Shown here: positions 1 to 9,253 of the stretch, one piece after another | How positions within the stretch are numbered: the stretch's first letter is position 1 | Layout: every line of letters begins with the position of its first letter | Assembly (NCBI GenBank): GCA_026984795.1 | Contig: JALSRK010000006.1 | Location: 26,585 to 90,584 of the forward strand | From: Solibacteraceae bacterium | Lineage (GTDB): Bacteria; Acidobacteriota; Terriglobia; Bryobacterales; Bryobacteraceae | DNA: 64,000 nucleotides | Direction of reading: 5' to 3' | Notes under the pieces: generated by a model | Seen by the model: the letters and a program-made list of their open reading frames with translations, nothing else | The model's database searches: none | What the model was told of the DNA's origin: nothing | Program-made: the position numbers and the translations under genes

Positions 1-1500
1 GTCCTGTTCTCCCGGCCCTACCAGGGCTTTCCCTGTAAATTCCGCACCTGCTACGACACGACGATCTGGCCCTTGCGGGTGGCCGCGGCTGCCTGGACCA
101 GTCCTGACCGCCTCGATCCGCCGCTGAAGGCCCCGGAGGCGGCCGCCGCCCTGCGCCTGGAGCTCGAGTGCCTGCCCGACGTCGCTTTCCAGGGCCTCGA
201 ACTCGATCATCTCCGCTTCTTCCTCAACGGCGAGAGCAACCTGGTGCACAACCTCTACGAGCTACTCGCCAACAACTGCACGGGGATCCTCGTCCGGAAC
301 CCCGATCCGGCCGCCCGCGCCGAACCGCTGCGGCTGCCGGCAGAATCGCTCCGGCCGGCGGGGTTCGCCGAAGACGAGGCGGTCCTGTCCTACCCCCGCC
401 GATCCTTCCTCGGCTACCGCCTCCTGCAGGAGTATTTCTGCTTCCCCGAGAAGTTCTTCTTTTTCGACCTCCGCGGCCTGGAGGCGTTGCGGAAAGCGGG
501 CCTCGACAATCGCGCCGAGATCGTCCTGCTCATCCGCCCCTACGAGCGGCAGGACCGCCAGCAGTCCCTCGAGGTCGGCGTCACCGAACAGACGCTGAAG
601 CTCAACTGCTCGCCGGTCGTCAACCTCTTCCCCCATACCGCTGAGCCCATCCATTACGACGGTACGAAATATGAATACCAGGTGATCCCCGACGTGCGCC
701 GGCGCCACGTCATGGAGGTCTATTCGATCGACGAGGTCGTCTCCACGCGTCCCGACAGCACCGAGGTGACCCGCTACGAGCCCTTCTTCTCCGTGCGGCA
801 TGGAACGTTCCACAACGGAGCCAAGGCATACTGGCACGCCCGGCGGGTACCCTCGACCCGGCCGAACGACCCGGGGACCGACGTCTACCTCACCCTCGTT
901 CAGTTAGACGGCCAGCCGGCGCGCCCGGAAACCGAAACCGTCACCGTGCGGTGCACCTGCACCAACCGGGATCTGCCCTCCCGGCTGCCCTTTGGCAACG
1001 AGGAAGGCGATTTCGAGCTGGAGGGAGCGGCTGCCATCCGGCGCATCGTGGCTTTGAAGCGCCCAACGCCGCCGGTGCGGCCGCCGCTCGGCAAGTCCAC
1101 TTTCTGGAGGTTGATCTCCCATCTCTCCTTGAACTATCTCTCGCTCGTCGAGGAGGGCCGGGAAGCTCTGCAAGAGATCCTGAAGCTCTACGAGTTCACC
1201 GGGTCGTCATCGTTGGCCAAACAGATCGCCGGCATCACCTCGGTCCAGTCCCGGGAGCATTTCGCCCCGCTGCGGTCAGACCGGGGCATCGTGTTTGCCC
1301 GCGGCCGCCAGGTGGAGATCGAACTCGACGAGGAGCAGTTTGTGGGCGGCGGCGCCTACCTGTTCGCCGCCGTCCTGGAGCGTTTCCTGGGTCTGTACGC
1401 GTCGATGAACAGCTTCTGCCAATTGATCGTGCGGACCCGCCAGCGGAAAGGAGTCTTGCGCGAATGGGCGCCACGAGCCGGGGAACAGATCTTGTTGTAG
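1..1500 (+). CDS. tssF: T6SS baseplate subunit TssF (5' partial)
   Basis: TssF (VasA/ImpG family) is a baseplate wedge protein of the type VI secretion system and acts in the cytoplasm with TssE, TssG and TssK. The reading frame is open from base 1, so the start lies upstream; about 499 residues are visible against roughly 590-620 for the family. The first visible residues include the conserved stretch TCYDTTIWPL (residues about 17-26), typical of mid-TssF. A later run FFFFDLRGLE is also family-like. The stop overlaps the start of tssG by 37 bp, the usual coupled tssF-tssG arrangement. The family call is firm; only the N-terminus is missing. Confidence 0.93.
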   Translation, partial: VLFSRPYQGFPCKFRTCYDTTIWPLRVAAAAWTSPDRLDPPLKAPEAAAALRLELECLPDVAFQGLELDHLRFFLNGESNLVHNLYELLANNCTGILVRNPDPAARAEPLRLPAESLRPAGFAEDEAVLSYPRRSFLGYRLLQEYFCFPEKFFFFDLRGLEALRKAGLDNRAEIVLLIRPYERQDRQQSLEVGVTEQTLKLNCSPVVNLFPHTAEPIHYDGTKYEYQVIPDVRRRHVMEVYSIDEVVSTRPDSTEVTRYEPFFSVRHGTFHNGAKAYWHARRVPSTRPNDPGTDVYLTLVQLDGQPARPETETVTVRCTCTNRDLPSRLPFGNEEGDFELEGAAAIRRIVALKRPTPPVRPPLGKSTFWRLISHLSLNYLSLVEEGREALQEILKLYEFTGSSSLAKQIAGITSVQSREHFAPLRSDRGIVFARGRQVEIELDEEQFVGGGAYLFAAVLERFLGLYASMNSFCQLIVRTRQRKGVLREWAPRAGEQILL

Positions 1501-2498
1501 CCGGCGTCGCCGCCCGGCACGAGCTGGTGCGGAGCCCGTACCGCTACGAGTTCTTTCAGGCGGTGCGCCTGCTGCGCCGGCTGATGCGGGGCGAACCGCC
1601 GGGACGCTTCGCGCCGCCTCAGCGCGAATTCGTCCGCTTCCGCGCCCACCAATCGCTGGGTTTTCCGGCCAGCGAGATCCAGGCGCTCGAGCGGCCTGCC
1701 GAGGACGGCGCGGCGGTGATGACCGTCAACTTCATGGGCCTCACCGGACCGCAAGGCGCTCTTCCCATCGTCTACACCGCCCAGGTCATCGACCGGATCC
1801 GCGTGCGCGACCGCGCGATGCGGGATTTCTTCGATCTGTTCAACCACCGCATCATTTCGCTCTTCTACCGTGCCTGGGAGAAATACCGGTTCGCCGTCGC
1901 CTACGAGGCCGGCGAGCGGGCGGGTCTCACCCGTTACCTTCTGGATCTCATTGGGCTGGGAACACGCGGCCTGCAAGAACGCCAGGCGGTCGCCGACGAT
2001 TCGCTGATCTTCTACACCGGGCTGCTCGCCCAGCGGCCGCGTTCGGCTACCGCCCTGCGGCTGGTCCTGGAGGACTATTTCGGCGTCCCGGTTTGGGTGG
2101 AACAGTTTGTGGGAGCTTGGTACCCGCTGGCCAGGGAAGACCGGTGCGAACTGGACGAATCGGATTCTTTCTCCTCCCGCCTCGGCGTCGGCGCGGTGGT
2201 CGGCGACGAGGTCTGGTCACAGCAATCGCGGGTGCGGATCGTGCTCGGGCCGCTGACGCGGAAGCAGTACCTGGCATTCCTTCCGGGCGGTCCGGCTTAC
2301 GAGCCGCTCCGCTCGATCGTGCGTTTCTTCGGAAACCAGGAACTGGAGTTCGAAGCGCGGCTGATTCTGAAACGGGAGGAGACCCCGAAATGCGAACTAG
2401 GCGCCGAAGGAGACGAGGCGCCACAACTGGGTTGGATCACATGGGTGAATACAGCCGGGATGGACCACGATCCGGGTGACACTGTCTTGGAGCTGTGA
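1464..2498 (+). CDS. tssG: T6SS baseplate subunit TssG
   Basis: TssG (VasB/ImpH family) forms the baseplate wedge with two TssF copies. The protein has 344 residues, normal for the family. I chose ATG 1464 because an AAAGGAG ribosome site lies at 1446-1452, and because the protein then opens with the family-typical RSPYRYEFFQAVRLLRRL region. Other recognisable segments are the SLGFPASEIQ region and FMGLTGPQGALP, the conserved TssG glycine-rich motif. The same frame is open further upstream, but that part overlaps tssF and looks non-coding. Translation is probably coupled to tssF through the 37-bp overlap. Confidence 0.93.
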   Translation: MGATSRGTDLVVAGVAARHELVRSPYRYEFFQAVRLLRRLMRGEPPGRFAPPQREFVRFRAHQSLGFPASEIQALERPAEDGAAVMTVNFMGLTGPQGALPIVYTAQVIDRIRVRDRAMRDFFDLFNHRIISLFYRAWEKYRFAVAYEAGERAGLTRYLLDLIGLGTRGLQERQAVADDSLIFYTGLLAQRPRSATALRLVLEDYFGVPVWVEQFVGAWYPLAREDRCELDESDSFSSRLGVGAVVGDEVWSQQSRVRIVLGPLTRKQYLAFLPGGPAYEPLRSIVRFFGNQELEFEARLILKREETPKCELGAEGDEAPQLGWITWVNTAGMDHDPGDTVLEL

Positions 2499-2585
2499 GT
2501 GCGGCCCACTGCGGCTCCCTGGCAGGCCGGGTTGGCCATCCGGCCGGCAACTGGAACATAATCAAGTGTCCGGAGGAGGAAGGTG

Positions 2586-5228
2586 ATGAGCATCAATCTG
2601 AAATCCCTCGTCGGGAAACTGAACAGGACGACGCGGAACGCCATGGAGGCTGCCGCCGGGTTGTGCGTCTCACGGGCGCACTACGACATCGAGATCGAGC
2701 ACTACCTTCTCAAGCTGCTCGATATCCAGAACAGCGACCTCACGCCCATTCTGCGGCATTTCGAGATCGACACGTCCCGGCTGACCAAGGAACTCACCCG
2801 GAGCCTCGACAAACTCAAGACCGGCAACGCGCGCAACCCGGTCTTCAGCCCCAGCCTGGTGAAGATGCTCACCGAGGCGTGGACCATTGGCTCGGTCGAT
2901 TACAACTCCGGCCAGATCCGCTCCGGGTTTACGATCCTGGCGCTGGTCACCGACGACGAGCTGTCGCGCATGATGCGCGACGTGAGCCGTGAGTTCACCC
3001 GGATCGATCCGGTGGAGCTGCGCCGGGACTTCCTGAAGATCATCGCGGCGTCCAAGGAAGAGGTGGCTTCGGCAGCCGCGGCTCCCGAAGCCGCCGCCCC
3101 CGGAGCCGCGGTCCGGCCGGGCAGCAAGACCCCGAACCTCGACCAGTTCACGAGCGATCTCACCGAAGCCGCGCGCCAGGGCAAGATCGATCCCGTCCTC
3201 GGGCGTGATTTCGAGATCCGCCAGATGATCGACATTCTCCTCCGCCGGCGGCAGAACAACCCGATCCTCACCGGCGAGGCCGGCGTCGGCAAGACGGCGG
3301 TGGTCGAGGGCTTCGCCCAGCGCGTCGTGGCGGGTGATGTACCTCCCCCTCTGCGCAACGTGATCATCCGGACCCTCGACCTGGCGCTGCTGCAGGCGGG
3401 GGCGGGAGTAAAAGGCGAGTTCGAAAACCGGCTCAAAGGGCTCCTCGAAGAGGTGAAGGCCTCGCCGACGCCGATCATCCTGTTCATCGACGAAGCGCAC
3501 ACGCTCATCGGCGCCGGCGGCCAGGCCGGCCAGGGCGACGCCGCCAACATTTTGAAACCAGCCCTGGCCCGGGGCGAGCTGCGCACCATCGCGGCCACCA
3601 CCTGGTCGGAATACAAGAAGTACTTCGAAAAGGACCCCGCCCTCACCCGGCGGTTCCAGGTCATCAAAGTGGAAGAGCCCACCGAGGAGCAGTGCATGGT
3701 CATGCTTCGCGGCGTCGCCACTTCCCTCGAGAAACACCACCAGGTCCGGATTCTCGACGAGGGACTGGCCGCCGCCGTGCGCCTCTCCCACCGCTACATC
3801 GCCGGCCGGCAGTTGCCGGACAAGGCCGTCAGCGTCCTGGACACCGCCTGCGCCCGTCTCTCGCTGAGCCAGAGCGCTACCCCGGGGCCCATTGAAGACG
3901 CGCGACGGCGCCTCGACGACCTGAACGTCCAGGAGCGTATCTTGAAGCGCGAGGCGGCCGTCGGCGGCGACCACCAGGAGCGGCTCGAGGAGATCGCCAA
4001 GGAGAAGGTCACCGTCGGAGAACGCTTGAAGCAACTCGAGGAACGCTGGGAGAAAGAAAAGACCCTCGTCCAGCAGATCCGCGATCTGCGCGCGAAGATC
4101 GAGGCAGTGGCCGGCGGCGACGGCAAAGGCGACACTAACGGCGTCGGCGAGCTGCGTGGGCGTCTGGAGGAGCTGAACCGGGAACTCGAGGCCGTCCAGG
4201 GCGACGCTCCTTTGGTCCGGGTCACGGTGGATGCCAACATCGTGGGCGAGGTGATCTCCGGCTGGACAGGCATTCCCGTCGGCAAGATGGTCAAGGACGA
4301 AATCGCCACGGTCCTCTCGCTCAAGGACCTGCTCGCCCAGCGGGTCATCGGCCAGGACCATGCACTGGAAGCCATCTGCCAGCGCATCCAGACCTCCCGG
4401 GCGAGCCTCGACGATCCCGGTAAGCCCATCGGCGTGTTCCTCTTGGTCGGGCCCAGCGGCGTCGGGAAGACCGAAACCGCCCTGGCTCTGGCCGATCTGC
4501 TCTATGGCGGCGAGCGGAACCTGATCACCATCAACATGTCCGAGTTCCAGGAGGCCCACACGGTCTCCACGCTGAAAGGCTCGCCTCCGGGCTACGTCGG
4601 CTACGGCGAAGGCGGCGTGCTGACCGAAGCGGTACGCCGGCGGCCCTATTCGGTGGTACTGCTCGACGAAGTCGAAAAGGCGCACCCGGACGTGCTCGAA
4701 CTCTTCTACCAGGTCTTCGACAAAGGCATGATGGAGGACGGCGAGGGGCGCGAGATCGACTTCAAGAACACGATCATCCTGCTCACCACCAACGCCTGCA
4801 CCGACGAGATCATGAAGCTCACCGCCGACCCGGAGACGGCGCCGGAACCGGAAGCCCTGGCCTCGGCCCTGAAACCGGAGCTGAACAAGCTGTTCAAGCC
4901 GGCGTTCCTGGGCCGGATGCTGATCGTGCCCTACTACCCGATCCGTGACGAGGCGCTCAAGAAGATCATTCATCTGAAGCTCGACAAGATCAAGCGGCGG
5001 CTCATGGAGAACCACAAGATCGAGCTGATCCACGACGAGAGCCTCGTCGAGGAGGTAGCCCGCCGGTGCACCGAGGTCGAGAGCGGCGCGCGCAATGTGG
5101 ACAACATCTTGACCAACACGCTGCTTCCCGACGTGGCGCGCCAGATCCTCGGCCGGATGGCGGAGGGCCAGCCGTTGCAGTCGATTCGGGTTTCGGTGGG
5201 AGAAGACGGCTCGTTCGTTTACGCATAG
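2586..5228 (+). CDS. clpV: T6SS sheath-recycling AAA+ ATPase ClpV (TssH)
   Basis: ClpV is the hexameric Clp/Hsp100 ATPase that disassembles contracted TssB/TssC sheaths in the cytoplasm. The protein has 880 residues, the usual size. An N-terminal Clp-N domain (about 1-160) is followed by two AAA+ modules with a coiled middle domain between them. Module 1 has Walker A GEAGVGKTAVVEG and Walker B ILFIDEAHTLIGAGG. Module 2 has Walker A GPSGVGKTETALALA and Walker B VVLLDEVEKAH. Placement after tssFG favours ClpV over ClpB. ATG 2586 is preferred to the adjoining GTG at 2583 because the GGAGGAGG ribosome site (2572-2579) is then better spaced. Confidence 0.95.
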   Translation: MSINLKSLVGKLNRTTRNAMEAAAGLCVSRAHYDIEIEHYLLKLLDIQNSDLTPILRHFEIDTSRLTKELTRSLDKLKTGNARNPVFSPSLVKMLTEAWTIGSVDYNSGQIRSGFTILALVTDDELSRMMRDVSREFTRIDPVELRRDFLKIIAASKEEVASAAAAPEAAAPGAAVRPGSKTPNLDQFTSDLTEAARQGKIDPVLGRDFEIRQMIDILLRRRQNNPILTGEAGVGKTAVVEGFAQRVVAGDVPPPLRNVIIRTLDLALLQAGAGVKGEFENRLKGLLEEVKASPTPIILFIDEAHTLIGAGGQAGQGDAANILKPALARGELRTIAATTWSEYKKYFEKDPALTRRFQVIKVEEPTEEQCMVMLRGVATSLEKHHQVRILDEGLAAAVRLSHRYIAGRQLPDKAVSVLDTACARLSLSQSATPGPIEDARRRLDDLNVQERILKREAAVGGDHQERLEEIAKEKVTVGERLKQLEERWEKEKTLVQQIRDLRAKIEAVAGGDGKGDTNGVGELRGRLEELNRELEAVQGDAPLVRVTVDANIVGEVISGWTGIPVGKMVKDEIATVLSLKDLLAQRVIGQDHALEAICQRIQTSRASLDDPGKPIGVFLLVGPSGVGKTETALALADLLYGGERNLITINMSEFQEAHTVSTLKGSPPGYVGYGEGGVLTEAVRRRPYSVVLLDEVEKAHPDVLELFYQVFDKGMMEDGEGREIDFKNTIILLTTNACTDEIMKLTADPETAPEPEALASALKPELNKLFKPAFLGRMLIVPYYPIRDEALKKIIHLKLDKIKRRLMENHKIELIHDESLVEEVARRCTEVESGARNVDNILTNTLLPDVARQILGRMAEGQPLQSIRVSVGEDGSFVYA

Positions 5229-5247
5229 TACATATAGGAGGAGGAGT

Positions 5248-6249
5248 TTGCCACCGAATGTGCGCGGCCGCGTTCCGGGGCCGACGGGGGCGGAGGGACG
5301 GATTCCGGAATTCGGCGGCTTCCGCCCGCGAGGGAATCGCCGTCATGGCCCGCTCCGCGCTCCGGAGCGAACGCTGCTGGCCCAACTGACGCCGGAGGAG
5401 TCACCGGAGACCGCTACCGACGCGACAGCGCCGGAAAGCGAGATTCGCCTCGTCGAGCCGTCTGCCGTCCCCGGCCAGCCCACGGCGCTCGAAGACTACG
5501 ATTTCCCGCTGTTCGGCTCCCAGGGTACGCCCACTGCCGAGGACGTGGTTCAGGGCAACCTGGACAACTGCCCGGTGGCGGCGACCCTGGCCGCGCTGGC
5601 GCATGCCCGGCCGGAAGTGATTCAGAACATGCTCTCGGAACAGCACGCCCGGGTGCGTTCCCGGGTGCATGGAGATCCTCAGGGCCGCTATCCCCACGAA
5701 TCCCGCCGTCTGATCACCGTGCGGCTGCCCGGGGGCCAGCCGGTCCGGGTGAGCGGGCTGCTTTGGCGGATGTGGGGAAACGTGGCCTACGCCCGTTCGG
5801 CGAGCGGAAGCATCTCGTGGATGAGCTACATCGAGAAGGCTTACGCTTCGCAGTTCTCCGGCGGGTACCAGACGCTGGCCCGGGTAGGCGAGGAAGCTCC
5901 CGGGATCCCGGACACCCGGGAAGTCTTCGCCGCGCTCACCGGCTCTTGGATGATGGCCTATCTCGTCGAGGACACTCTCTTCCACGCCGACGGCGCCGCC
6001 GACGCCCTGCGCGCGGGGACCCTCGAAGAGTTGCTGGCCCGAGCCCGGGCCCGGCCCACGATCGCCGCCTCCCGCAACGAACTGCCGCCCGAAGGACGGA
6101 TCGAGGCAAACCATTCTTACGCTGTGCTGGGCTTTCGCCGCGGCGCCGTCCAGCTTCGCAACCCCCGAGGCGGTCCCCACGCTACTTTCCAGATCCCGTT
6201 CGAGTTGTTCCGCCAGGCGTTCCAGGCCGTGTTGCAAACCGAAGACTAG
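5248..6249 (+). CDS. Calpain-like (C2 family) cysteine peptidase, candidate T6SS effector
   Basis: This 333-residue protein carries the full calpain catalytic signature. It has Q102 and nucleophile C108 in VVQGNLDNCPVAATL, the helix motif SYIEKAYASQFSGGYQTL (calpains have LLEKAYAKLHGSYEAL), H289 in ANHSYAVLGF and N305 in VQLRNPRGG. The order and spacing match a papain-fold C2 peptidase. Residues 1-95 are proline/arginine-rich, low complexity and lack a signal peptide. Start is TTG 5248, set 6 nt after an AGGAGG-rich ribosome site (5236-5246), only 19 bp after clpV and 21 bp before vgrG. Position inside the cluster suggests a VgrG-delivered effector; a regulatory protease is an alternative. 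No adjacent immunity gene is evident. Confidence 0.85.
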   Translation: MPPNVRGRVPGPTGAEGRIPEFGGFRPRGNRRHGPLRAPERTLLAQLTPEESPETATDATAPESEIRLVEPSAVPGQPTALEDYDFPLFGSQGTPTAEDVVQGNLDNCPVAATLAALAHARPEVIQNMLSEQHARVRSRVHGDPQGRYPHESRRLITVRLPGGQPVRVSGLLWRMWGNVAYARSASGSISWMSYIEKAYASQFSGGYQTLARVGEEAPGIPDTREVFAALTGSWMMAYLVEDTLFHADGAADALRAGTLEELLARARARPTIAASRNELPPEGRIEANHSYAVLGFRRGAVQLRNPRGGPHATFQIPFELFRQAFQAVLQTED

Positions 6250-6270
6250 AAAAAGATCCGGAGGAGTACG

Positions 6271-8190
6271 ATGTCAGAATTCACGCAAGAAGGCCGGTTG
6301 ATCGCCATCGACACGCCGCTGGGCCCCGATGTTCTCTTGCTGCGATCCTTCACCGGCACGGAGGGTATGTCGCAGATCTTTCGGTTCCGTCTCGACATGC
6401 TGAGCACCGACTTCAACATCAATTTCGACGACATCGTCGGCAAGAGGGTCACCATCCGCATCCTGCTCGAGGACGGCAGCTACCGGTATCTGAACGGCTA
6501 CATCAGCCGGTTCGCCCAGCTACCCGTCGAAGGCCACCTGGCCCGCTACGAAGCCGAGATGGTGCCCTGGCTCTGGTTCCTCACCCGGGCCGCCGACTGC
6601 CGGATCTTCCAGGAAAAGAGCGTCCCGGACATCATCTCGAAGGTCTTCAAGGACTACGGCTTCTCCGACTTCGAGCTGAAGCTTCAGAAAAGTTACGAGC
6701 CTCGCGTCTACTGCGTCCAGTACCGCGAAACGGCGGCCAACTTCGTTATGCGCCTGATGGAGGAAGAGGGCATCTTCTTCTTCTTCCGGCATGAGAACGG
6801 CAGCCACGTCATGGTGATCGGCGACGCACCGTCTGTCCACCAGCCCATTCCACAGCAGCCGCTGATCCGTTACGAGCACACTCTGGGGCCCGCTCCCGAG
6901 CGGGGAGAGGACGTCATCACCGAGTGGCGCTACGAGCATGAGCTGCGCACCGGCCGTTACGCGCTGAACGACTACAACTTCGAGACGCCCTCCACCAGCC
7001 TGCTCTCCCAGATCGACAGCACCATCGACCAGGGCGGCAACAAGAAGTACGAGGTCTACGACTATCCGGGCGACTATCTGGACCGAAGCCGCGGCGACAA
7101 ACTCGTCCGCCTGCGAATCGAAGAGGAAGAGACGCCGCACGAGGTGGTCTCCGGCGCCAGCAACTGCCGGGCCCTTGCTGTCGGCTTCGCCTTCGAACTC
7201 ACCGACCACGAGCGTCGCGACCAGAACGTCGAGTACGTGGTCACCTCCATCGCCCACAGCGGCCACAGCGGCGCCTTCATCGCCGGCACGCCCGGCGAAG
7301 GCGCCAGCTACGCCAACCGCTTCACCTGCATCCCGTCTCGCGTCCCTTACCGGCCGCTGCGCAAGACGCCGAAACCGGTCGTCGAGGGCGTGCAGACGGC
7401 CGTAGTGGTCGGCCCGTCGGGCGAAGAGATCTACACGGACAAGTACGGCCGCGTGAAGGTCCAGTTCCACTGGGACCGCCTCGGCAAGAAGAACGAGAAG
7501 AGTTCCTGCTGGATCCGCGTCTCCGAGCCTTGGGCCGGCAAGAACTGGGGCGCCGTGTTCCTGCCCCGCATCGGGCAAGAGGTGATTGTCGATTTCCTGG
7601 AGGGCGACCCCGACCGGCCCATCATCACCGGGCGCGTCTACAACGCCGAACAGATGCCGCCCTACAAGCTTCCGGATCATCAGACCCGCAGCGGCATCAA
7701 GACCCGCAGCACGAAGGGCGGCGGCGGCTCCAACTACAACGAGATCCGTTTCGAGGACAAGAAGGGCCAGGAAGAGATTCACATCCACGCCGAGCGGAAC
7801 CTGCGCACGATGGTGGAAGCCGACGAAACCCGGACGGTCGGCGGCCAGCGGACCACGACCATCCAGAAAGACGACAAGCTCACCGTCAAGGAGGGCGACC
7901 GGATCGTCATCGTCGAGCAGAAGGACCACAAGACCGAGGTCTCGATGGGCAACCATGACACCCAGGTCAAGATGGGCAACCGCACCGCCAAAATCAGCAT
8001 GGGCAACGAGGAAGTGGAAGTCAGCCTCGGCAACGTCACCCACAAGGCCCCGGTCGGAACTTACAAAGTGGAAGCGATGACGGTGAAGGTGCAGGCCACC
8101 GCCATGATCGAGCTGGTCTGCGGCGCCAGCAAGATCACCATGAATCCGGGCATGATCATCATGCAGGCGCCGCTGATCAAGATCAACTGA
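6271..8190 (+). CDS. vgrG: T6SS spike protein VgrG (TssI)
   Basis: VgrG forms the trimeric spike on the Hcp tube and carries effectors. The protein has 639 residues. The N-terminal gp27-like part is followed by the gp5 OB-fold region, recognisable by DKYGRVKVQFHWDR and SCWIRVSEPWAGKNWGAVFLPRIGQEV (about 390-440), then by the conserved NEIRFEDKKGQEEIHIHAE stretch. The C-terminus (about 540-610) is a run of short repeats with SMGN/KMGN/SLGN motifs, the beta-helix needle. No enzymatic C-terminal extension is seen, so cargo is probably carried by the neighbouring PAAR protein. Start ATG 6271 follows CGGAGGAG at about 6260-6267. Confidence 0.96.
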   Translation: MSEFTQEGRLIAIDTPLGPDVLLLRSFTGTEGMSQIFRFRLDMLSTDFNINFDDIVGKRVTIRILLEDGSYRYLNGYISRFAQLPVEGHLARYEAEMVPWLWFLTRAADCRIFQEKSVPDIISKVFKDYGFSDFELKLQKSYEPRVYCVQYRETAANFVMRLMEEEGIFFFFRHENGSHVMVIGDAPSVHQPIPQQPLIRYEHTLGPAPERGEDVITEWRYEHELRTGRYALNDYNFETPSTSLLSQIDSTIDQGGNKKYEVYDYPGDYLDRSRGDKLVRLRIEEEETPHEVVSGASNCRALAVGFAFELTDHERRDQNVEYVVTSIAHSGHSGAFIAGTPGEGASYANRFTCIPSRVPYRPLRKTPKPVVEGVQTAVVVGPSGEEIYTDKYGRVKVQFHWDRLGKKNEKSSCWIRVSEPWAGKNWGAVFLPRIGQEVIVDFLEGDPDRPIITGRVYNAEQMPPYKLPDHQTRSGIKTRSTKGGGGSNYNEIRFEDKKGQEEIHIHAERNLRTMVEADETRTVGGQRTTTIQKDDKLTVKEGDRIVIVEQKDHKTEVSMGNHDTQVKMGNRTAKISMGNEEVEVSLGNVTHKAPVGTYKVEAMTVKVQATAMIELVCGASKITMNPGMIIMQAPLIKIN

Positions 8191-8200
8191 GGGGACCACA

Positions 8201-9247
8201 GTGTTACCGGCAGCGCGTATTACCGATACCACCGCCCATGGCGGCCTCATCACCACCGCCTTCCCCACCGTCTTGATCGGCAACCGGCCGGCCGCGCGGA
8301 TTACCGACATGCATACCTGTCCGCTGTCCACCGGGCCGGTCCCCCATGTCGGCGGCCCTATCATCTTAGGCGCCTTTACGGTCCTGACCGGCAACATGCC
8401 CCAGTCCCGGATTTCCGATACGGCCATCTGCGTCGGCCCGCCGGACACGATCGTCGTGGGCGAATTCACCGTCCTGGTCGGGATGGCGGGAGGCGCGGGG
8501 CTGGGCGGGCTTCTGGCGGGCCTGGGCATGGCTATAGGGGCACTCTTGAAGCCACCTTACCCACGCGCCGCGATGCGCCCGGATGGGACTGTCGTCACCG
8601 AATACAACGAGTACATAACTATTGAGGGCTCACCGGAGTATCAGGCCGCGGTGGCCCACGATCTGGATCAGTTCCTTTCGACGAAGACCGGCAAGGAATG
8701 GGCGAAACGCTACGAGAAGACCGGGCGGAAGACAACCATCCAGCCGATCCCCTCGGGCAAGAACCATGCGAATGCGTACGCCCGGGCCGCATCGAAAAAC
8801 GCTTATCTGAAGTCTGACAAGACCCCTGGGGCAGGCTCCGACTCGACGGTGATGTACAACCCGTCGTTGCACCTTACATACAAGGCCGAGGACGGCAGTA
8901 CTCAAACCCTGGAGCCGAGTGATGTATTGGCCCACGAGCTTATCCACTCGCTGCACAACGCCGAAGGGACCAACAGGAGGAAGTTCAAGGATCCAAAGGA
9001 CCCATCCGACAACCAGGAGGAAGCCCAGACGATCGGCGTCCACGGTTTCGAGAAAGAACCGGTCTCGGAACGCAGCCTCATGAAAGAGAAAGGAAAGCCG
9101 GTCCGGCCGAACCACAACGCGGCAACATCGCTGACTTACCGGGACGAGGCGGGCAACTGGTACAACATGCGCCGGGGGCCCAACGGAAAATGGACCCGAT
9201 CCAAGGCGAAGGCGCCCCCGGGGGCCGACTGGCGTCCCAGCAGGTAG
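8201..9247 (+). CDS. PAAR-domain T6SS effector with C-terminal M91-like zinc metallopeptidase
   Basis: Residues 1-92 form a PAAR tip domain with paired TVLIGNRPAARITDMHTCP and TVLTGNMPQSRISDTAICVG repeats. A glycine-rich hydrophobic segment (about 95-117) follows. Residues about 125-348 resemble the M91/NleD-type effector peptidase family: HELIH with H245, E246 and H249, then a downstream acidic motif NQEEAQTIG (E273/E274) as possible third zinc ligand. The start is GTG 8201, 10 bp after vgrG, with GAGGGG just upstream. Together with vgrG it looks like an evolved-tip toxin. Zinc binding and substrate are inferred from motif only; the PAAR call is firm. Confidence 0.85.
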   Translation: MLPAARITDTTAHGGLITTAFPTVLIGNRPAARITDMHTCPLSTGPVPHVGGPIILGAFTVLTGNMPQSRISDTAICVGPPDTIVVGEFTVLVGMAGGAGLGGLLAGLGMAIGALLKPPYPRAAMRPDGTVVTEYNEYITIEGSPEYQAAVAHDLDQFLSTKTGKEWAKRYEKTGRKTTIQPIPSGKNHANAYARAASKNAYLKSDKTPGAGSDSTVMYNPSLHLTYKAEDGSTQTLEPSDVLAHELIHSLHNAEGTNRRKFKDPKDPSDNQEEAQTIGVHGFEKEPVSERSLMKEKGKPVRPNHNAATSLTYRDEAGNWYNMRRGPNGKWTRSKAKAPPGADWRPSR

Positions 9248-9253
9248 GCCCCG

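Noticed and set aside
2670..5033. 787-codon open frame antisense to clpV
   Set aside because: It mirrors clpV codon positions, has no recognisable domain, and arises from third-position GC bias.
6520..8529. 669-codon open frame antisense to vgrG and the PAAR gene
   Set aside because: The composition is repetitive (V, D, G, A-rich), there is no domain, and the sense genes are certain.
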